From assembly GCA_964513675.1 (NCBI GenBank), contig CAZEOD010000005.1, positions 1 through 64,000 of the forward strand: a stretch of DNA of 64,000 nucleotides, given 5' to 3'. The stretch comes from CALFVT01 sp964513675 (lineage in GTDB: Bacteria > Pseudomonadota > Alphaproteobacteria > Caulobacterales > Maricaulaceae). Below the pieces are notes generated by a model. The model made no database searches. It was not told the DNA's origin and saw nothing but the letters and a program-made list of their open reading frames with translations. Both the position numbers and the translations under genes were made by a program. Shown in pieces: positions 26,944-35,964 of the stretch; the first letter of the stretch is position 1, and each line of letters opens with the position of its first letter.

Positions 26944-27580
26944 AGGGTTCAAGCTTGGATAATGTCAGCTCATAGGCGCTATTGCCAAGCTCTGATCCAA
27001 ACCGGCCCGTTTTCATCCGGCCTTCGACCCAAACAGGATCATTAATATTTTCGACCTTGGCCATTTGTTCGGATGTTACAAAAACAATTTGGTTAGGCGG
27101 CGGCGGCGGCGTATGTAAACAGGCCCCAAAATAGGGAACCAGCAAAAAAGCGTCATATTCAGATGACAAGCTGAAATCTAGCGGCACAACATAACCCGGC
27201 AAACGCACCTGTTTTCCGTTTAAATCCTCGACAACATTATATGTGCCGATTTGCTCCATTGTATCCTCTTCGCTGCCTTCATCAATACGGCTAAGAAGGT
27301 CAGCCTGCTCCGCGGAGGCATCTAACAGCGAGATTTGATTTTGAAACTTCGCCTCTTGTTTGTCAAAAAACGCAGCATAAAGATCGGCGAGAACTTCGTC
27401 TTCACCCGCCGGCATTAAATCTTCCCAGCTTAGAATTTCGGGTGTTTGATCCGGGGTAGCCTGAGCTGTTTGTTCAGACGCCTGCGCGGTCTTTACAGGG
27501 CCAGACTCGGTTTTTGCGCCGCATCCACCAAGTGATAAAACAGGGATAAGAAAGAAAATAGATAGGGCGGAAGCTCTCAC
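26933..27580 (-). CDS. DUF3299 lipoprotein of the zinc locus
   Basis: Lipoprotein of 215 residues. The signal ends in the lipobox LGGC. A linker rich in Gln, Ala and Thr precedes the DUF3299 domain, with LPGYVVPLDF and VPYFGACLHTPPPPPNQIV. The start is GTG, overlapping the zrgA stop as GTGA. DUF3299 proteins accompany ZrgA in Vibrio and other bacteria; their molecular role is not known to me. Confidence 0.8.
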   Translation of the reverse strand: MRASALSIFFLIPVLSLGGCGAKTESGPVKTAQASEQTAQATPDQTPEILSWEDLMPAGEDEVLADLYAAFFDKQEAKFQNQISLLDASAEQADLLSRIDEGSEEDTMEQIGTYNVVEDLNGKQVRLPGYVVPLDFSLSSEYDAFLLVPYFGACLHTPPPPPNQIVFVTSEQMAKVENINDPVWVEGRMKTGRFGSELGNSAYELTLSKLEPYEY

Positions 27581-28329
27581 GGTTTTAAATCCATCTTTAT
27601 ATTATTACGGGTCAAGCCAGTCTGTTTTTGTGTGGACGAGCCAAGATAAGTCACATCTATGTCGGATAAATCATCAAAAAATTCAAATAAATTTACCGTC
27701 ACATTTGCGAGTTTTTCAGGGGTTTGACAGGTAAAGCCATAACGCAAAAACACATCTTTATGCCCAGAATCATGATCGTCTTCATGATGATCCTCTTCAT
27801 CATGACCCTCTTCGTCATGATGATCTTCGTCATGCTCATCTTCATGTTCAGACGTTTCGGGGAACAGGTGAATAGATTGATTTTGAGACGAAATCTTGCA
27901 TTTAGCGCCTGCATTAAACGCAAATAAATCTGCCCCCTTTAGGAGCTGCATTTCGGCTTTTTCAACTTGTGATCTTTGCGCATCAGTATCAGGTGTATGT
28001 TCAAACCCGAGCAAATTATAAAGCGGCGTTTCAAATTCTACAGAAACAATCTTGCCATCCAAGGCGAGCGCTAATTCCGCGCCGCCATGTATATGGGACG
28101 CAGCCGAGCGTATAGCGGGCTTGTCAGTATCTCCCGATTTATCCTCATTCTTATGCGCATCCCCGTGATTATCTTGATTATCTGGGCTGGCCTTGCTCTC
28201 AAGCTGGGCGGCTGGCGCATCATGTGAATGGTGATCGTCTCCCGCATGATTATGCTCAGAACAAGCCGCCAGTAATGAGGCAATAGAGGCGGCGACTAGA
28301 AAACCCATCTTATTTAAGCGAAAATTCAT
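27577..28329 (-). CDS. zrgA: ZrgA-family (DUF2796) His-rich zinc-binding lipoprotein
   Basis: Protein of 250 residues with a lipobox (LLAAC) followed at once by a His cluster (HNHAGDDHHSH). A DUF2796 domain contains HIHGGAELALAL and VEFETPLYNLLGFEH, and a long His/Asp/Glu tract lies near residues 170-195. The family binds zinc in the periplasm for the Zrg uptake system of Vibrio. It is the first gene of a four-gene operon with overlapping stops and starts. ATG 28329 is taken rather than GTG 28332. Confidence 0.88.
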   Translation of the reverse strand: MNFRLNKMGFLVAASIASLLAACSEHNHAGDDHHSHDAPAAQLESKASPDNQDNHGDAHKNEDKSGDTDKPAIRSAASHIHGGAELALALDGKIVSVEFETPLYNLLGFEHTPDTDAQRSQVEKAEMQLLKGADLFAFNAGAKCKISSQNQSIHLFPETSEHEDEHDEDHHDEEGHDEEDHHEDDHDSGHKDVFLRYGFTCQTPEKLANVTVNLFEFFDDLSDIDVTYLGSSTQKQTGLTRNNIKMDLKP

Positions 28330-28343
28330 CACAGCTATCTCTC

Positions 28344-28363
28344 AACAAATATCATCATTTGTT
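28344..28363. repeat. 20-bp inverted repeat in the zrgA leader
   Basis: AACAAAT (28344-28350) and ATTTGTT (28357-28363) are perfect arms around six bases, 15 bp ahead of the zrgA start codon. It could be an operator or a leader hairpin affecting the ribosome site. It does not resemble the Zur-like site at 34553. Confidence 0.4.
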
Positions 28364-28471
28364 ACAGCCCATACTCACTTTACACAAGCCCTACGGCACG
28401 AACAGCGCAAATCACTCTATTGAGAGCTGTCAAACATATAGAGACTTATCACCTTATTTCAACTTAACCCA

Positions 28472-28498
28472 TTAAGGGCAGTCAATAACACCCCTTAA
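28472..28498 (-). terminator. hairpin spanning the stop codon of the DUF3526 gene
   Basis: TTAAGGG (28472-28478) pairs with CCCTTAA (28492-28498) around a 13-base loop, so the stop codon of the DUF3526 permease is inside the stem. No strong T run follows on the minus strand. It may attenuate readthrough towards zrgA, which lies 162 bp further on. Confidence 0.35.
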
Positions 28499-29739
28499 TT
28501 TGGCGTATAAACTGGGAGCGTGCGATTCGCATCCTCCGCATCAAAAACCGGATTTTCAAACAGTCTTGGATAATACCATTCACGTAACTCGGCATGGAAT
28601 TTTCTCACGCGGGTTTCATAGGCGAGCGATGCGCTTGCGTCTGTTTTAGCTAATTTTTCAAACCGCCTTTGCATCAGACTTGTCGGCGAAATTAAGCTTA
28701 GACGCGATATTAATTTATCCCGCTTTAGGCGTCTGCCGCGGTAATCCTGACTCAGGCCCTCAGCCTTTTGATCGCCCACTTGCTGAAAAGCGTAATACCA
28801 TTTCCATTCAAAGCCGTCGGCGATGTCCCATTCGGTATAATCGGCCCATTCGGGGTAACGCGCGAGGAAGTCTTTATAGGTCGCCTCTTTGGGGATATCC
28901 CATGCATCATTAACCGCCTCTCTTTGGGTCAGGACAATCTCGCCGCCATCGGGAAGCGAAACAGAGCTATTCACCCCCAAAACCAGTAAGGCCGGTAATA
29001 TTGCGCATATGAAAAGCCAAATGCCTGTCAAATAGGTCAAATTGGCTGAGCCTGTGCGCGCCGCCTTTGCGAGGAGGTAAACAACTGCGCCCCAAAATAG
29101 GATATAAATAAGTAAGGTGAATGACGCACCCAAAAGTGTTGTCACGGCTGTTCCTTCAACGGCCCCGCCAACCCAGAGCGGGATTAGCAAAGCCATATAT
29201 AATCCGCTTAACCGCAAGGCGCAGCGCATTAACCAAACGCGGCGTGCCTGCCCCGCGCTGGTTTCAATGAGGTTTAAACGGCCCGCAGCCCGTTCACCGG
29301 AGCGCAGATCATAGAGGAGTAAAATAATCAAAAGCGGCGCTAAGAGGGCGGCGACAAATGAGTAATCAAATCGTCCAATCAATGCGAAATCAGGGTTATC
29401 AGCATCAGTTTCATAAATCTGGCCTTCAAGCGCGAGTAGTCTAACCCGGTGCTTCCATGGGCTTACATCCCGCTCACCAAAGGCCGCAAATGCAAAATCA
29501 GACGGCTCATCATATGTTAAATGGAAGCTATAATACGCCGCACTCCCCCAATCTGATTGCTCATTCAAAGTTAGCTCACGTTCAACACGGTCAAGCGATT
29601 GTAATTCGGCAAGAGCTGTGCGCTGCTGATGAACCTCATTAAGCCCGAGCAGAACAGCCATCATCGCCGAAATAAACGCAATCGTCATCCATAACAAAGC
29701 GGCTTTGTCTTTGATTAAGAAGAAAAGCTCATGCCTCAT
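28495..29739 (-). CDS. ABC-2 type permease, DUF3526 family (second subunit)
   Basis: Membrane protein of 414 residues beginning MRHELFFLIKDKAALLW. One N-terminal helix, a periplasmic domain and a group of later helices near residues 130-260 are seen, with YDLRSGERAAGRL in the coupling region. The C-terminal part is a large soluble domain containing DYRGRRLKRDKLISRLSLIS. It overlaps the 478-residue permease gene by 4 bp. Substrate is unknown; placement in the zinc block suggests metal or metallophore handling. Confidence 0.75.
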   Translation of the reverse strand: MRHELFFLIKDKAALLWMTIAFISAMMAVLLGLNEVHQQRTALAELQSLDRVERELTLNEQSDWGSAAYYSFHLTYDEPSDFAFAAFGERDVSPWKHRVRLLALEGQIYETDADNPDFALIGRFDYSFVAALLAPLLIILLLYDLRSGERAAGRLNLIETSAGQARRVWLMRCALRLSGLYMALLIPLWVGGAVEGTAVTTLLGASFTLLIYILFWGAVVYLLAKAARTGSANLTYLTGIWLFICAILPALLVLGVNSSVSLPDGGEIVLTQREAVNDAWDIPKEATYKDFLARYPEWADYTEWDIADGFEWKWYYAFQQVGDQKAEGLSQDYRGRRLKRDKLISRLSLISPTSLMQRRFEKLAKTDASASLAYETRVRKFHAELREWYYPRLFENPVFDAEDANRTLPVYTPN

Positions 29740-31172
29740 GGTTGCAACCTCCGAGCGGCAAAAAGACCGATAAAAACAATACCGAAAAGCCAAATTAAAA
29801 GGCTGATGATTGACCCGCTAGCCTGACGAAACCGTGTGGCTGCACGATCTGGCTTAAAGCTGAAATTTTGCAAAACTTGCCAATTTTCAGCGCTTATTCG
29901 GGCTTTTTTCCAGCCTTCTTCGCCTTTATTACGGTTGATATCATCAACATAACTCAATTTCTCAACATGAGCCGTATTCAACCCTTGGACAAACTCGTAA
30001 CGCAAGACTTCTGCCTCTCGCAGGAAGCGGTGATGCGTTCGCAGATCTGTCCCCGCCAAAGCGCGCGAGGCTGCGCTAATAGCCACATAAGGTGAAAGAA
30101 CGCCAAAACTATCAAGGCGTTTTGATTGCGCAAGTTCACGGGACATACGTTGTTCTGCATATTTATTCAGTGTCGCCGTCAATTCTTCTTCAGATCGCTG
30201 CGCCACAAGTCCGCGAAAATTCACGGGCAAATCATCGACGCTATCAACGCCGTATTGCGCCAAAATATTGCGCCTTAATTGTGCAAATGCTGGGTCTGCC
30301 GCATTATGCCCATCACCAAGTTTACGCATATCTTCATTCATGCGCATATCCGTGATGATTTTCCCTTCACTCGGCAGGCTGTAACTCGCCCATGTGACGG
30401 CCATACGCGGCACGATAAGAGCGCTAAATATCCAGATGAGAAGTAATAAACCCAGAGCAATACCGCGGCTACGTACAAGGCAAGACACGGTTAATATGAG
30501 CGCGCCCCAAATCGAGAGGTAAAGACAATAAGCCCCGTAAAGCGATAAAGCAGCAAAGGCTGTTTCGCCTTGGGCCACGGCGAAAGCGCTTCCAAAAAGC
30601 GCCGGTAGACTTAAGCCAGCGATCAGCCCCAAAAGAGCCAGCGCCTTTCCTAAATAAAGCGTTGGCCCCTTAAGGCCCTGCGCCATGAGCGGAGCTAGTG
30701 TTTTGGTCTCTCGCTCTCTCACAATAGCGGCATGTCCAACGGCAATCAGCAAAAGGGGTAAAAATAATTGATAGATCAAGGCCGGCGTTAATCGGCCAAA
30801 CCCGCCGGCGCGGGCTGCGCCGCGCGCCTGTGCAAACATAGCGGAATTTTGGCGGTGGCCTTCGAGGAAAATGGATTGCCCTGTGACGGCATCAACACCG
30901 GGGTCAAATTGCGCGAGCGGTGTCGGCGCGCGAAACACATAATGGCCATAATGCACCATACGGTGCGGGTGACGATCCGGTTGATCTAAAAAACTTTGCT
31001 CGGCCTGTTCTTGTTGATGGAGCCGTTCATGCCGCATCTCTGCGACATGGCTTGCCGTTAAGAGTGATGTCACAATTAACAAAACCGAAAAAACAACCAG
31101 CCCGATTTGAACTAATCTTGACCGGAGCCAATAGCGCCATTCTTCGCGCGCGATTGTCACAATTGCGCTCAT
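29736..31172 (-). CDS. ABC-2 type permease, DUF3526 family (first subunit)
   Basis: Membrane protein of 478 residues with an N-terminal helix (VQIGLVVFSVLLIVTSLL), a periplasmic segment, a cluster of about five helices (residues 150-280) and a final helix near residue 460. VRERETKTLAPLMAQGLKGP is the coupling motif usual in ABC-2 permeases. It pairs with the downstream paralogue and the upstream ATPase through 4-bp overlaps at both ends. Confidence 0.75.
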   Translation of the reverse strand: MSAIVTIAREEWRYWLRSRLVQIGLVVFSVLLIVTSLLTASHVAEMRHERLHQQEQAEQSFLDQPDRHPHRMVHYGHYVFRAPTPLAQFDPGVDAVTGQSIFLEGHRQNSAMFAQARGAARAGGFGRLTPALIYQLFLPLLLIAVGHAAIVRERETKTLAPLMAQGLKGPTLYLGKALALLGLIAGLSLPALFGSAFAVAQGETAFAALSLYGAYCLYLSIWGALILTVSCLVRSRGIALGLLLLIWIFSALIVPRMAVTWASYSLPSEGKIITDMRMNEDMRKLGDGHNAADPAFAQLRRNILAQYGVDSVDDLPVNFRGLVAQRSEEELTATLNKYAEQRMSRELAQSKRLDSFGVLSPYVAISAASRALAGTDLRTHHRFLREAEVLRYEFVQGLNTAHVEKLSYVDDINRNKGEEGWKKARISAENWQVLQNFSFKPDRAATRFRQASGSIISLLIWLFGIVFIGLFAARRLQP

Positions 31173-31885
31173 GATGCGGCCCTTTCAGCAAAGGCTTTAT
31201 GCACGGTTTGCGTATCAATAGAGCTTTCGCCGTCAGCGCCAAATAGACCGACAAGTTCACCGCGCCGTAAAAGCCCGATACGGTCTGCCACCTGACAAGC
31301 CCCATACACATCATGTGTGACCATCAAGATGGTGCGGCCTTCAAAGGCCAAAGCGCGGACAAGACGATTAAATTCATCAATCGCCACAGGGTCGAGTCCT
31401 GAGGTGGGTTCATCGAGAAATAAAACCGGCGTATCGCGCAGCAATGCCAAAGCAATAGCAACCTTCTGGCGCATACCTTTGGAATAAGTCTCCATTTTAT
31501 GACCGCGTGAATCGGCTTGTAGGTTGACTTTATCAAGCGCCGCATCAAGCTCGTCTTGTGTTGGTTTACGTTTTGAAAGTGACAGAAAATAGCTGAGATT
31601 TTCATACGCATTTAAATGCGGATAAAGCGTGGCAGCTTCGGGGAGATAGGCTGTCATATCCCTGACTTTGGCCACATCCTCAGCAGGGCTAACCCCGTTA
31701 ATCAAGGCCGAGCCTGATGCGATATTTATGAAACCCAATAAGGTTAAAAGAGCCGTTGATTTACCGGCTCCATTACCGCCTAAAAGCGCAAAAACTTCGC
31801 CTTTCTCTATGGAAAAGCTAATGCCGTGAAGCACAGCTTTGCCGCTGCGCTCCACTTTCAAGTCTTTTACATCAATCATTGCCAT
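31169..31885 (-). CDS. ABC transporter ATP-binding protein for the DUF3526 permeases
   Basis: ATPase of 238 residues (MAMIDVKDLKVERSG). Walker A is GGNGAGKST, the signature YSKGMRQKVAIALAL and Walker B VLFLDEPTSGLD. It resembles the CcmA/NosF type that drives ABC-2 permeases. The start 8 bp after the TonB receptor stop is preferred; a longer frame would run into the receptor gene. Confidence 0.82.
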   Translation of the reverse strand: MAMIDVKDLKVERSGKAVLHGISFSIEKGEVFALLGGNGAGKSTALLTLLGFINIASGSALINGVSPAEDVAKVRDMTAYLPEAATLYPHLNAYENLSYFLSLSKRKPTQDELDAALDKVNLQADSRGHKMETYSKGMRQKVAIALALLRDTPVLFLDEPTSGLDPVAIDEFNRLVRALAFEGRTILMVTHDVYGACQVADRIGLLRRGELVGLFGADGESSIDTQTVHKAFAERAAS

Positions 31886-31893
31886 ATAAACGC

Positions 31894-34062
31894 CTAGAAG
31901 CTGTATCTTGCGGATATACGGAAACGACGCGGCGCTCCCGGCTGAACCCAAACATCCGCGAAAGAGTTTGTAAAAAAGGTTTCGTTAAAGATATTATCTA
32001 CATCTAACCTTAAAGACACATTTTCGATAGGTTCAATTTCTGCAAAGGCACGCAGAGTTGTGTAATCTGGCAATGTAAAATCAGAACCAACAAAGCCGTT
32101 ACGCTCGCCCACGTAAAGAAGCCCGCCGCCAAGCTGCGCCGGTATTGATCCGAAATCAAAGCCTTTCGCAAGCTGCACATTCAACTGATGATCGGGCGTA
32201 TTGATAAGAGGATCGCCTGCATCAATCGTAAATCCAAACCCGTCAGCATCAGCAAAGCTATTAACAAATTCAGCGTCCGTATAGGCGTATGAAACCCAAA
32301 GGCTTAGATTGTTTTCAAACTCGACATTGGCGTCAAATTCCACGCCCGTACTTTGCGCTTCACCTGCGGGAATGGAGAAAAATCCAACCGCAGTTGCTTC
32401 CGGTCTGTCATCATTAACAAGGAAATTGCTTTGATCGACTTGAAAGACTGTGAAGCTAACCGCCCCTTGGATTGACTCATAAAATTGACCCAGATCCACT
32501 TTAACACCCGCCTCTAGCGACTCTGTGACATTGGGATCAAATTGATTGCCCTGAAAATCTTGGCCTGTTTGCAAGCGGAAGCCCTCACCGTAAGCGCCGT
32601 AAAGGCTCAGCCCATCATTAACCTGATAGACAACGCCGACTTGCGGTGAAAAACGGCTATCCTCAGAGGTAATCGTCGCACCCCCGCCAAGGACATTGGT
32701 AAGATCTTGTTCAAAGTCATCAAAGCGCCCGCCAATTCGGATTTGAAGATTATCTGTAACTTTAATTTGATCCTGAAAATAAAGCCCAAAGCCTTTCAGC
32801 ACTTCGTTGCGGTTCGTATTCGGCGATGCATTTGGATTAAGATTAAGGCCAAAAATAGGGGTATTGACGTTTAGCAATAAATCTGCGGCAAGGTCGGCCT
32901 CAGTTAAATTATCCAAATCCCCTGAAAAACGGCTACGGAAACGGTCAATGATGAGTGTATTATCAAATTCATCATAATCAGCGCCGACAATCAAGCTATG
33001 TTCAAATTGGCCTGTATTAAATTCGCCGGCTAACTCACTGCGTATGACGGCATAATCAGAGTCAAAATCACGAGAGCGGAAGAAACGCGCTATAGTTTCT
33101 CCGTCACGGAAAAACGTTTGACGCGAGCCAAATTGCGGCTCGAAAGCATCCCCCTCGAGGGTTGATTGACGATATCCAAACCCTGTTAATAAACTCCAAT
33201 CTTCGTTAATCGTAAATTCTGTTTCAAACTGATGACCAAGGACTTCAGTTTCAATCGGAACTGATTCGCCGACAAAGACATCGCGCGGTGAAAAACCAAA
33301 GTCTTCGGAAAAGACAACGCCGCGGTCAAACGGGTTTTCTTGCCGCGTGTACTCCAACTCATAAGTCGCTTTGAATTTATCGCCAAAATCCACTGTGACA
33401 GATGGATAAAAGCCTAACTTTTCAAACTCGACACCTTCGCGGAAGCTCTCAGAATCTTCATAAAACCCAACAAGACGAATACCAAGGCCATCGCCGTCAC
33501 CAATTTCTGTTTGAGTTTGGGCATCCCCTTCGAGGCGGTATTGATTAAAGCTACCAACCGTGCCGCGAACATAGCCGCCCGTCTCAAATGTCGGTCGTTT
33601 CGTGATAAGATTAATCGTCCCGCCTGGCTCTCCACGTCCAAAGAGGGCCGCGCGCGGCCCTTTCAGGATCTCAACAGCTTCTATACCCGCCAAGTCACGC
33701 GGCCCACTAAATCCGCGCCCCGCATTAAAGCCGTTGACAAGAAAACCACTTGGTAAATTAATATCGCCCGAAAATCCGCGAATAGAAAAGCTATTCCACA
33801 AGCCGCCAAAGTTATTTTGACGGGCCACAGACGCGGATAAATCTAAGGCTTCATCAAGATTAAGCGCCCCCGCGATTGATAAAACTTTGCTATCAAGCGT
33901 AATTTCAGCTTGCGGAACTTCGAGAGGTTTGAAGTTACCTTTATAAGCCTGACGCAGTCCTGTGACGACAATCTCATCTTCATCTTGCGCAGAGGCCGGA
34001 CTGGAGAGCGCCGCAAGGCAGATAGCCGTTGAGGCCAGACATAATAGTTTACGAGAACGCAT
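31894..34062 (-). CDS. TonB-dependent outer-membrane receptor, siderophore type
   Basis: Receptor of 722 residues. A signal peptide ends at SSPASAQ, a TonB-box-like segment DEIVVTGLR follows, and the plug shows FSIRGFSG and VEILKGPRAALFGRGEPGGTINLITKRP-type sequence of the FhuA/siderophore class. The barrel ends in RFRISARYSF with the terminal Phe recognised by the BAM machinery. Context points to uptake of zinc or a zinc chelate, but the class also imports ferric siderophores. Confidence 0.85.
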   Translation of the reverse strand: MRSRKLLCLASTAICLAALSSPASAQDEDEIVVTGLRQAYKGNFKPLEVPQAEITLDSKVLSIAGALNLDEALDLSASVARQNNFGGLWNSFSIRGFSGDINLPSGFLVNGFNAGRGFSGPRDLAGIEAVEILKGPRAALFGRGEPGGTINLITKRPTFETGGYVRGTVGSFNQYRLEGDAQTQTEIGDGDGLGIRLVGFYEDSESFREGVEFEKLGFYPSVTVDFGDKFKATYELEYTRQENPFDRGVVFSEDFGFSPRDVFVGESVPIETEVLGHQFETEFTINEDWSLLTGFGYRQSTLEGDAFEPQFGSRQTFFRDGETIARFFRSRDFDSDYAVIRSELAGEFNTGQFEHSLIVGADYDEFDNTLIIDRFRSRFSGDLDNLTEADLAADLLLNVNTPIFGLNLNPNASPNTNRNEVLKGFGLYFQDQIKVTDNLQIRIGGRFDDFEQDLTNVLGGGATITSEDSRFSPQVGVVYQVNDGLSLYGAYGEGFRLQTGQDFQGNQFDPNVTESLEAGVKVDLGQFYESIQGAVSFTVFQVDQSNFLVNDDRPEATAVGFFSIPAGEAQSTGVEFDANVEFENNLSLWVSYAYTDAEFVNSFADADGFGFTIDAGDPLINTPDHQLNVQLAKGFDFGSIPAQLGGGLLYVGERNGFVGSDFTLPDYTTLRAFAEIEPIENVSLRLDVDNIFNETFFTNSFADVWVQPGAPRRFRISARYSF

Positions 34063-34165
34063 AGGTTCCTCCTGAAATATATAATTATAGATGTGATTAG
34101 GTCTCTACGGACAAGCCGAAGAGAGACGCTCGGTAGAGCTTAAAAGATGCTTGGTTTAAGTAGCC

Positions 34166-34510
34166 CTAGTGAGGCGGAGCACGCGGTTTGGATGCGCGCA
34201 AATCAGGCGGGTCGACGTTATTAACGTCATCGCGGCAAAGCATGAAATTGCTGCCGTGTAAAACCAAGAAATTAAAATCTATAGCTTCAAATCCCATAAA
34301 AAGAGATGTTGGCTTTGGCGGGACATCAAGATCAACATTATAATCCTGCGGGGAGACGGCGAGGCAGATAACGCACGGGCTCGGCTCAGGTGCGTGGTCT
34401 AGCTCATCATGGTTATGATGATGTGATGCTGCGGCGCTTTGTGCGAACATGAACGCGGAAACGATAAGCAAGCCTATCGCTTTTCTTATATATTTCGATG
34501 TAAAAGACAT
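34166..34510 (-). CDS. small secreted His-rich protein (DUF2946-like)
   Basis: Protein of 114 residues with a signal peptide (ending near SAAA), then HHHNHDELDH and CVICLAV, and a C-terminal tail containing two further motifs rich in Pro and Asp. Small proteins of this layout often sit beside metal-uptake TonB receptors. It heads the receptor/ABC operon. ATG 34510 is used; a GTG nine bases upstream is also possible. Direct zinc binding is inferred from the His cluster. Confidence 0.6.
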   Translation of the reverse strand: MSFTSKYIRKAIGLLIVSAFMFAQSAAASHHHNHDELDHAPEPSPCVICLAVSPQDYNVDLDVPPKPTSLFMGFEAIDFNFLVLHGSNFMLCRDDVNNVDPPDLRASKPRAPPH

Positions 34511-34552
34511 TATCTTCACAACAGGGTCCCATCCACTCCAGAGCCGCTTAAT

Positions 34553-34565
34553 GTAATAACATAAC
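34553..34565 (-). promoter_or_regulatory. candidate Zur box upstream of the receptor operon
   Basis: Read on the minus strand, GTTATGTTATTAC matches 10 of 12 fixed positions of a GTTATA-N-TATAAC Zur core, recalled rather than searched. It lies 43 bp ahead of the His-rich gene, between a TTGTAA -35-like and a TAAGCG -10-like element, where a repressor would act. Confidence 0.45.
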
Positions 34566-34693
34566 TGTTACAAGCCCTTTTAAGCCGCGTCCTTAAAATA
34601 TTCATTGTCAGATTGCCGCATTGCAATGAAAAGGGCTGGTATGAGGAGAGGGGCATGATGTTATATAACAGATTGATGCCGCATAAACGCCGC

Positions 34694-35140
34694 TTAGTGG
34701 ACTTTGTTTTTACCTTTAGATTCCGGTGCAAGGCTATCGGGTAGCGCGACCGCACTGACGCCTTCGTCTTGCAGGGCTGCGGCTTGCTCAGGGGTAGCTC
34801 GCCCGTAAATACCGCGCTCAGCTTTTTCGCCGTAGTGAATGGCGCGGGCCTCTTCGGCGAAGTTCGCCCCAACATCTTCGCAGGTCTCGGTGATATGGCG
34901 GCGTATTTTATCCGCAACATCACTAACTCTTTCTAGGGCTTTCGCTTGAGTGTCGGCTATTTTTTTCTGCCGGCGAGACGTCGAGACATTGGGCGCCATA
35001 ATAGCCCGGTCAATATTGACCGCGCCGCAAATAGGGCAAGGAATTTGGCCTAGATCTCTTTGTTCATCAAAGGCTGCGCTAGATGAAAACCAGCCTTCAA
35101 ACGCATGGCCGTGGGGGCATATCAAATCATAACGTATCAT
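34694..35140 (-). CDS. DUF1178 family protein
   Basis: Protein of 148 residues. It starts with MIRYDLICPHGHAFEGWF and a C-P-x-C element (IPCPICG), the pattern of DUF1178 zinc-ribbon-like proteins found in alphaproteobacteria beside the nitrilase and grxC genes. Function is unknown. It ends the operon comF-grxC-nitrilase-DUF1178, with 5 bp to the nitrilase gene. Confidence 0.85.
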   Translation of the reverse strand: MIRYDLICPHGHAFEGWFSSSAAFDEQRDLGQIPCPICGAVNIDRAIMAPNVSTSRRQKKIADTQAKALERVSDVADKIRRHITETCEDVGANFAEEARAIHYGEKAERGIYGRATPEQAAALQDEGVSAVALPDSLAPESKGKNKVH

Positions 35141-35145
35141 CGCGC

Positions 35146-35958
35146 CTAATATGAATAATCAGGATTATAATTCCAAGCGGGAATTTTGGCCCGCGCCGCG
35201 GTTACATCATCCAGATTAATCTCAGCGAGGCTATAACCCGGCTCATTATGTGGAAGCTCAGCACGAATATCGCCCCACGGCCCAATAATCATGGAATGAC
35301 CCCATGTCGTGCGGCCATCCACATGGTGGCCGCCTTGTGCTGGCGCTATAATAAAACTGCCCGTTTCAATCGCCCGCGCCCGCAGTAATGTCTCCCAATG
35401 CGCCTGCCCTGTAGGTACCGTAAAGGCCGCCGGCGCGCTAATAATATGCGCCCCCGCTTGTCCGTAATGACGGTAAAGCCCAGCAAAGCGGAGATCATAG
35501 CAGATAGATAGGCCCAGCTTCACCCCGTCCATATCGGCTATTACCGCCTGTTCGCCTCTGTCATAAACGGAAGATTCTTTCCACGTTTCCGCACGGGATA
35601 TGGTGACATCAAAAAGGTGAATTTTATCATATTGCGCTAATATTTGGCCCTTAGACCCGAATAAAACAGCGCGGTTCACGGCGCGCCCTTCGCCGCTCTT
35701 AAACGCCATTGAGCCTATCAACAAATTAACCGATAGCTCCGCTGCAAGCGCTGAAAACGCCGCCACTTCGGCCGCCGAGTCTTGAGGGGATATCACGCTA
35801 TGAAGCCGTTTCGGTGAACGCTGGATAATATTCGTCATTTCCGGCGTGGCAATAAAACTGGCCCCCTTCGCGGCGGCCGCTCGAATAAGATCACTGGCGC
35901 GCGCGATATTTTCGAAAATATCAACGCCGGAGCAAAGCTGAATAGCCGCGAGCTTCAT
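35146..35958 (-). CDS. carbon-nitrogen hydrolase (Nit/omega-amidase-like)
   Basis: Nitrilase-superfamily enzyme of 270 residues. The catalytic Glu is in FIATPEMTN, Lys in QYDKIHLFDV and Cys in LGLSICYDLRF. Relatives remove the amide from deaminated glutathione or omega-amides. The neighbouring glutaredoxin gene fits a glutathione-repair role, though this is inference. Confidence 0.88.
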   Translation of the reverse strand: MKLAAIQLCSGVDIFENIARASDLIRAAAAKGASFIATPEMTNIIQRSPKRLHSVISPQDSAAEVAAFSALAAELSVNLLIGSMAFKSGEGRAVNRAVLFGSKGQILAQYDKIHLFDVTISRAETWKESSVYDRGEQAVIADMDGVKLGLSICYDLRFAGLYRHYGQAGAHIISAPAAFTVPTGQAHWETLLRARAIETGSFIIAPAQGGHHVDGRTTWGHSMIIGPWGDIRAELPHNEPGYSLAEINLDDVTAARAKIPAWNYNPDYSY

Positions 35959-35964
35959 CCGCCT

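Noticed and set aside
34516..34923. 135-codon minus-strand frame overlapping the DUF1178 gene
   Set aside because: It is out of frame with DUF1178, has no family features and covers the promoter region of the His-rich gene.
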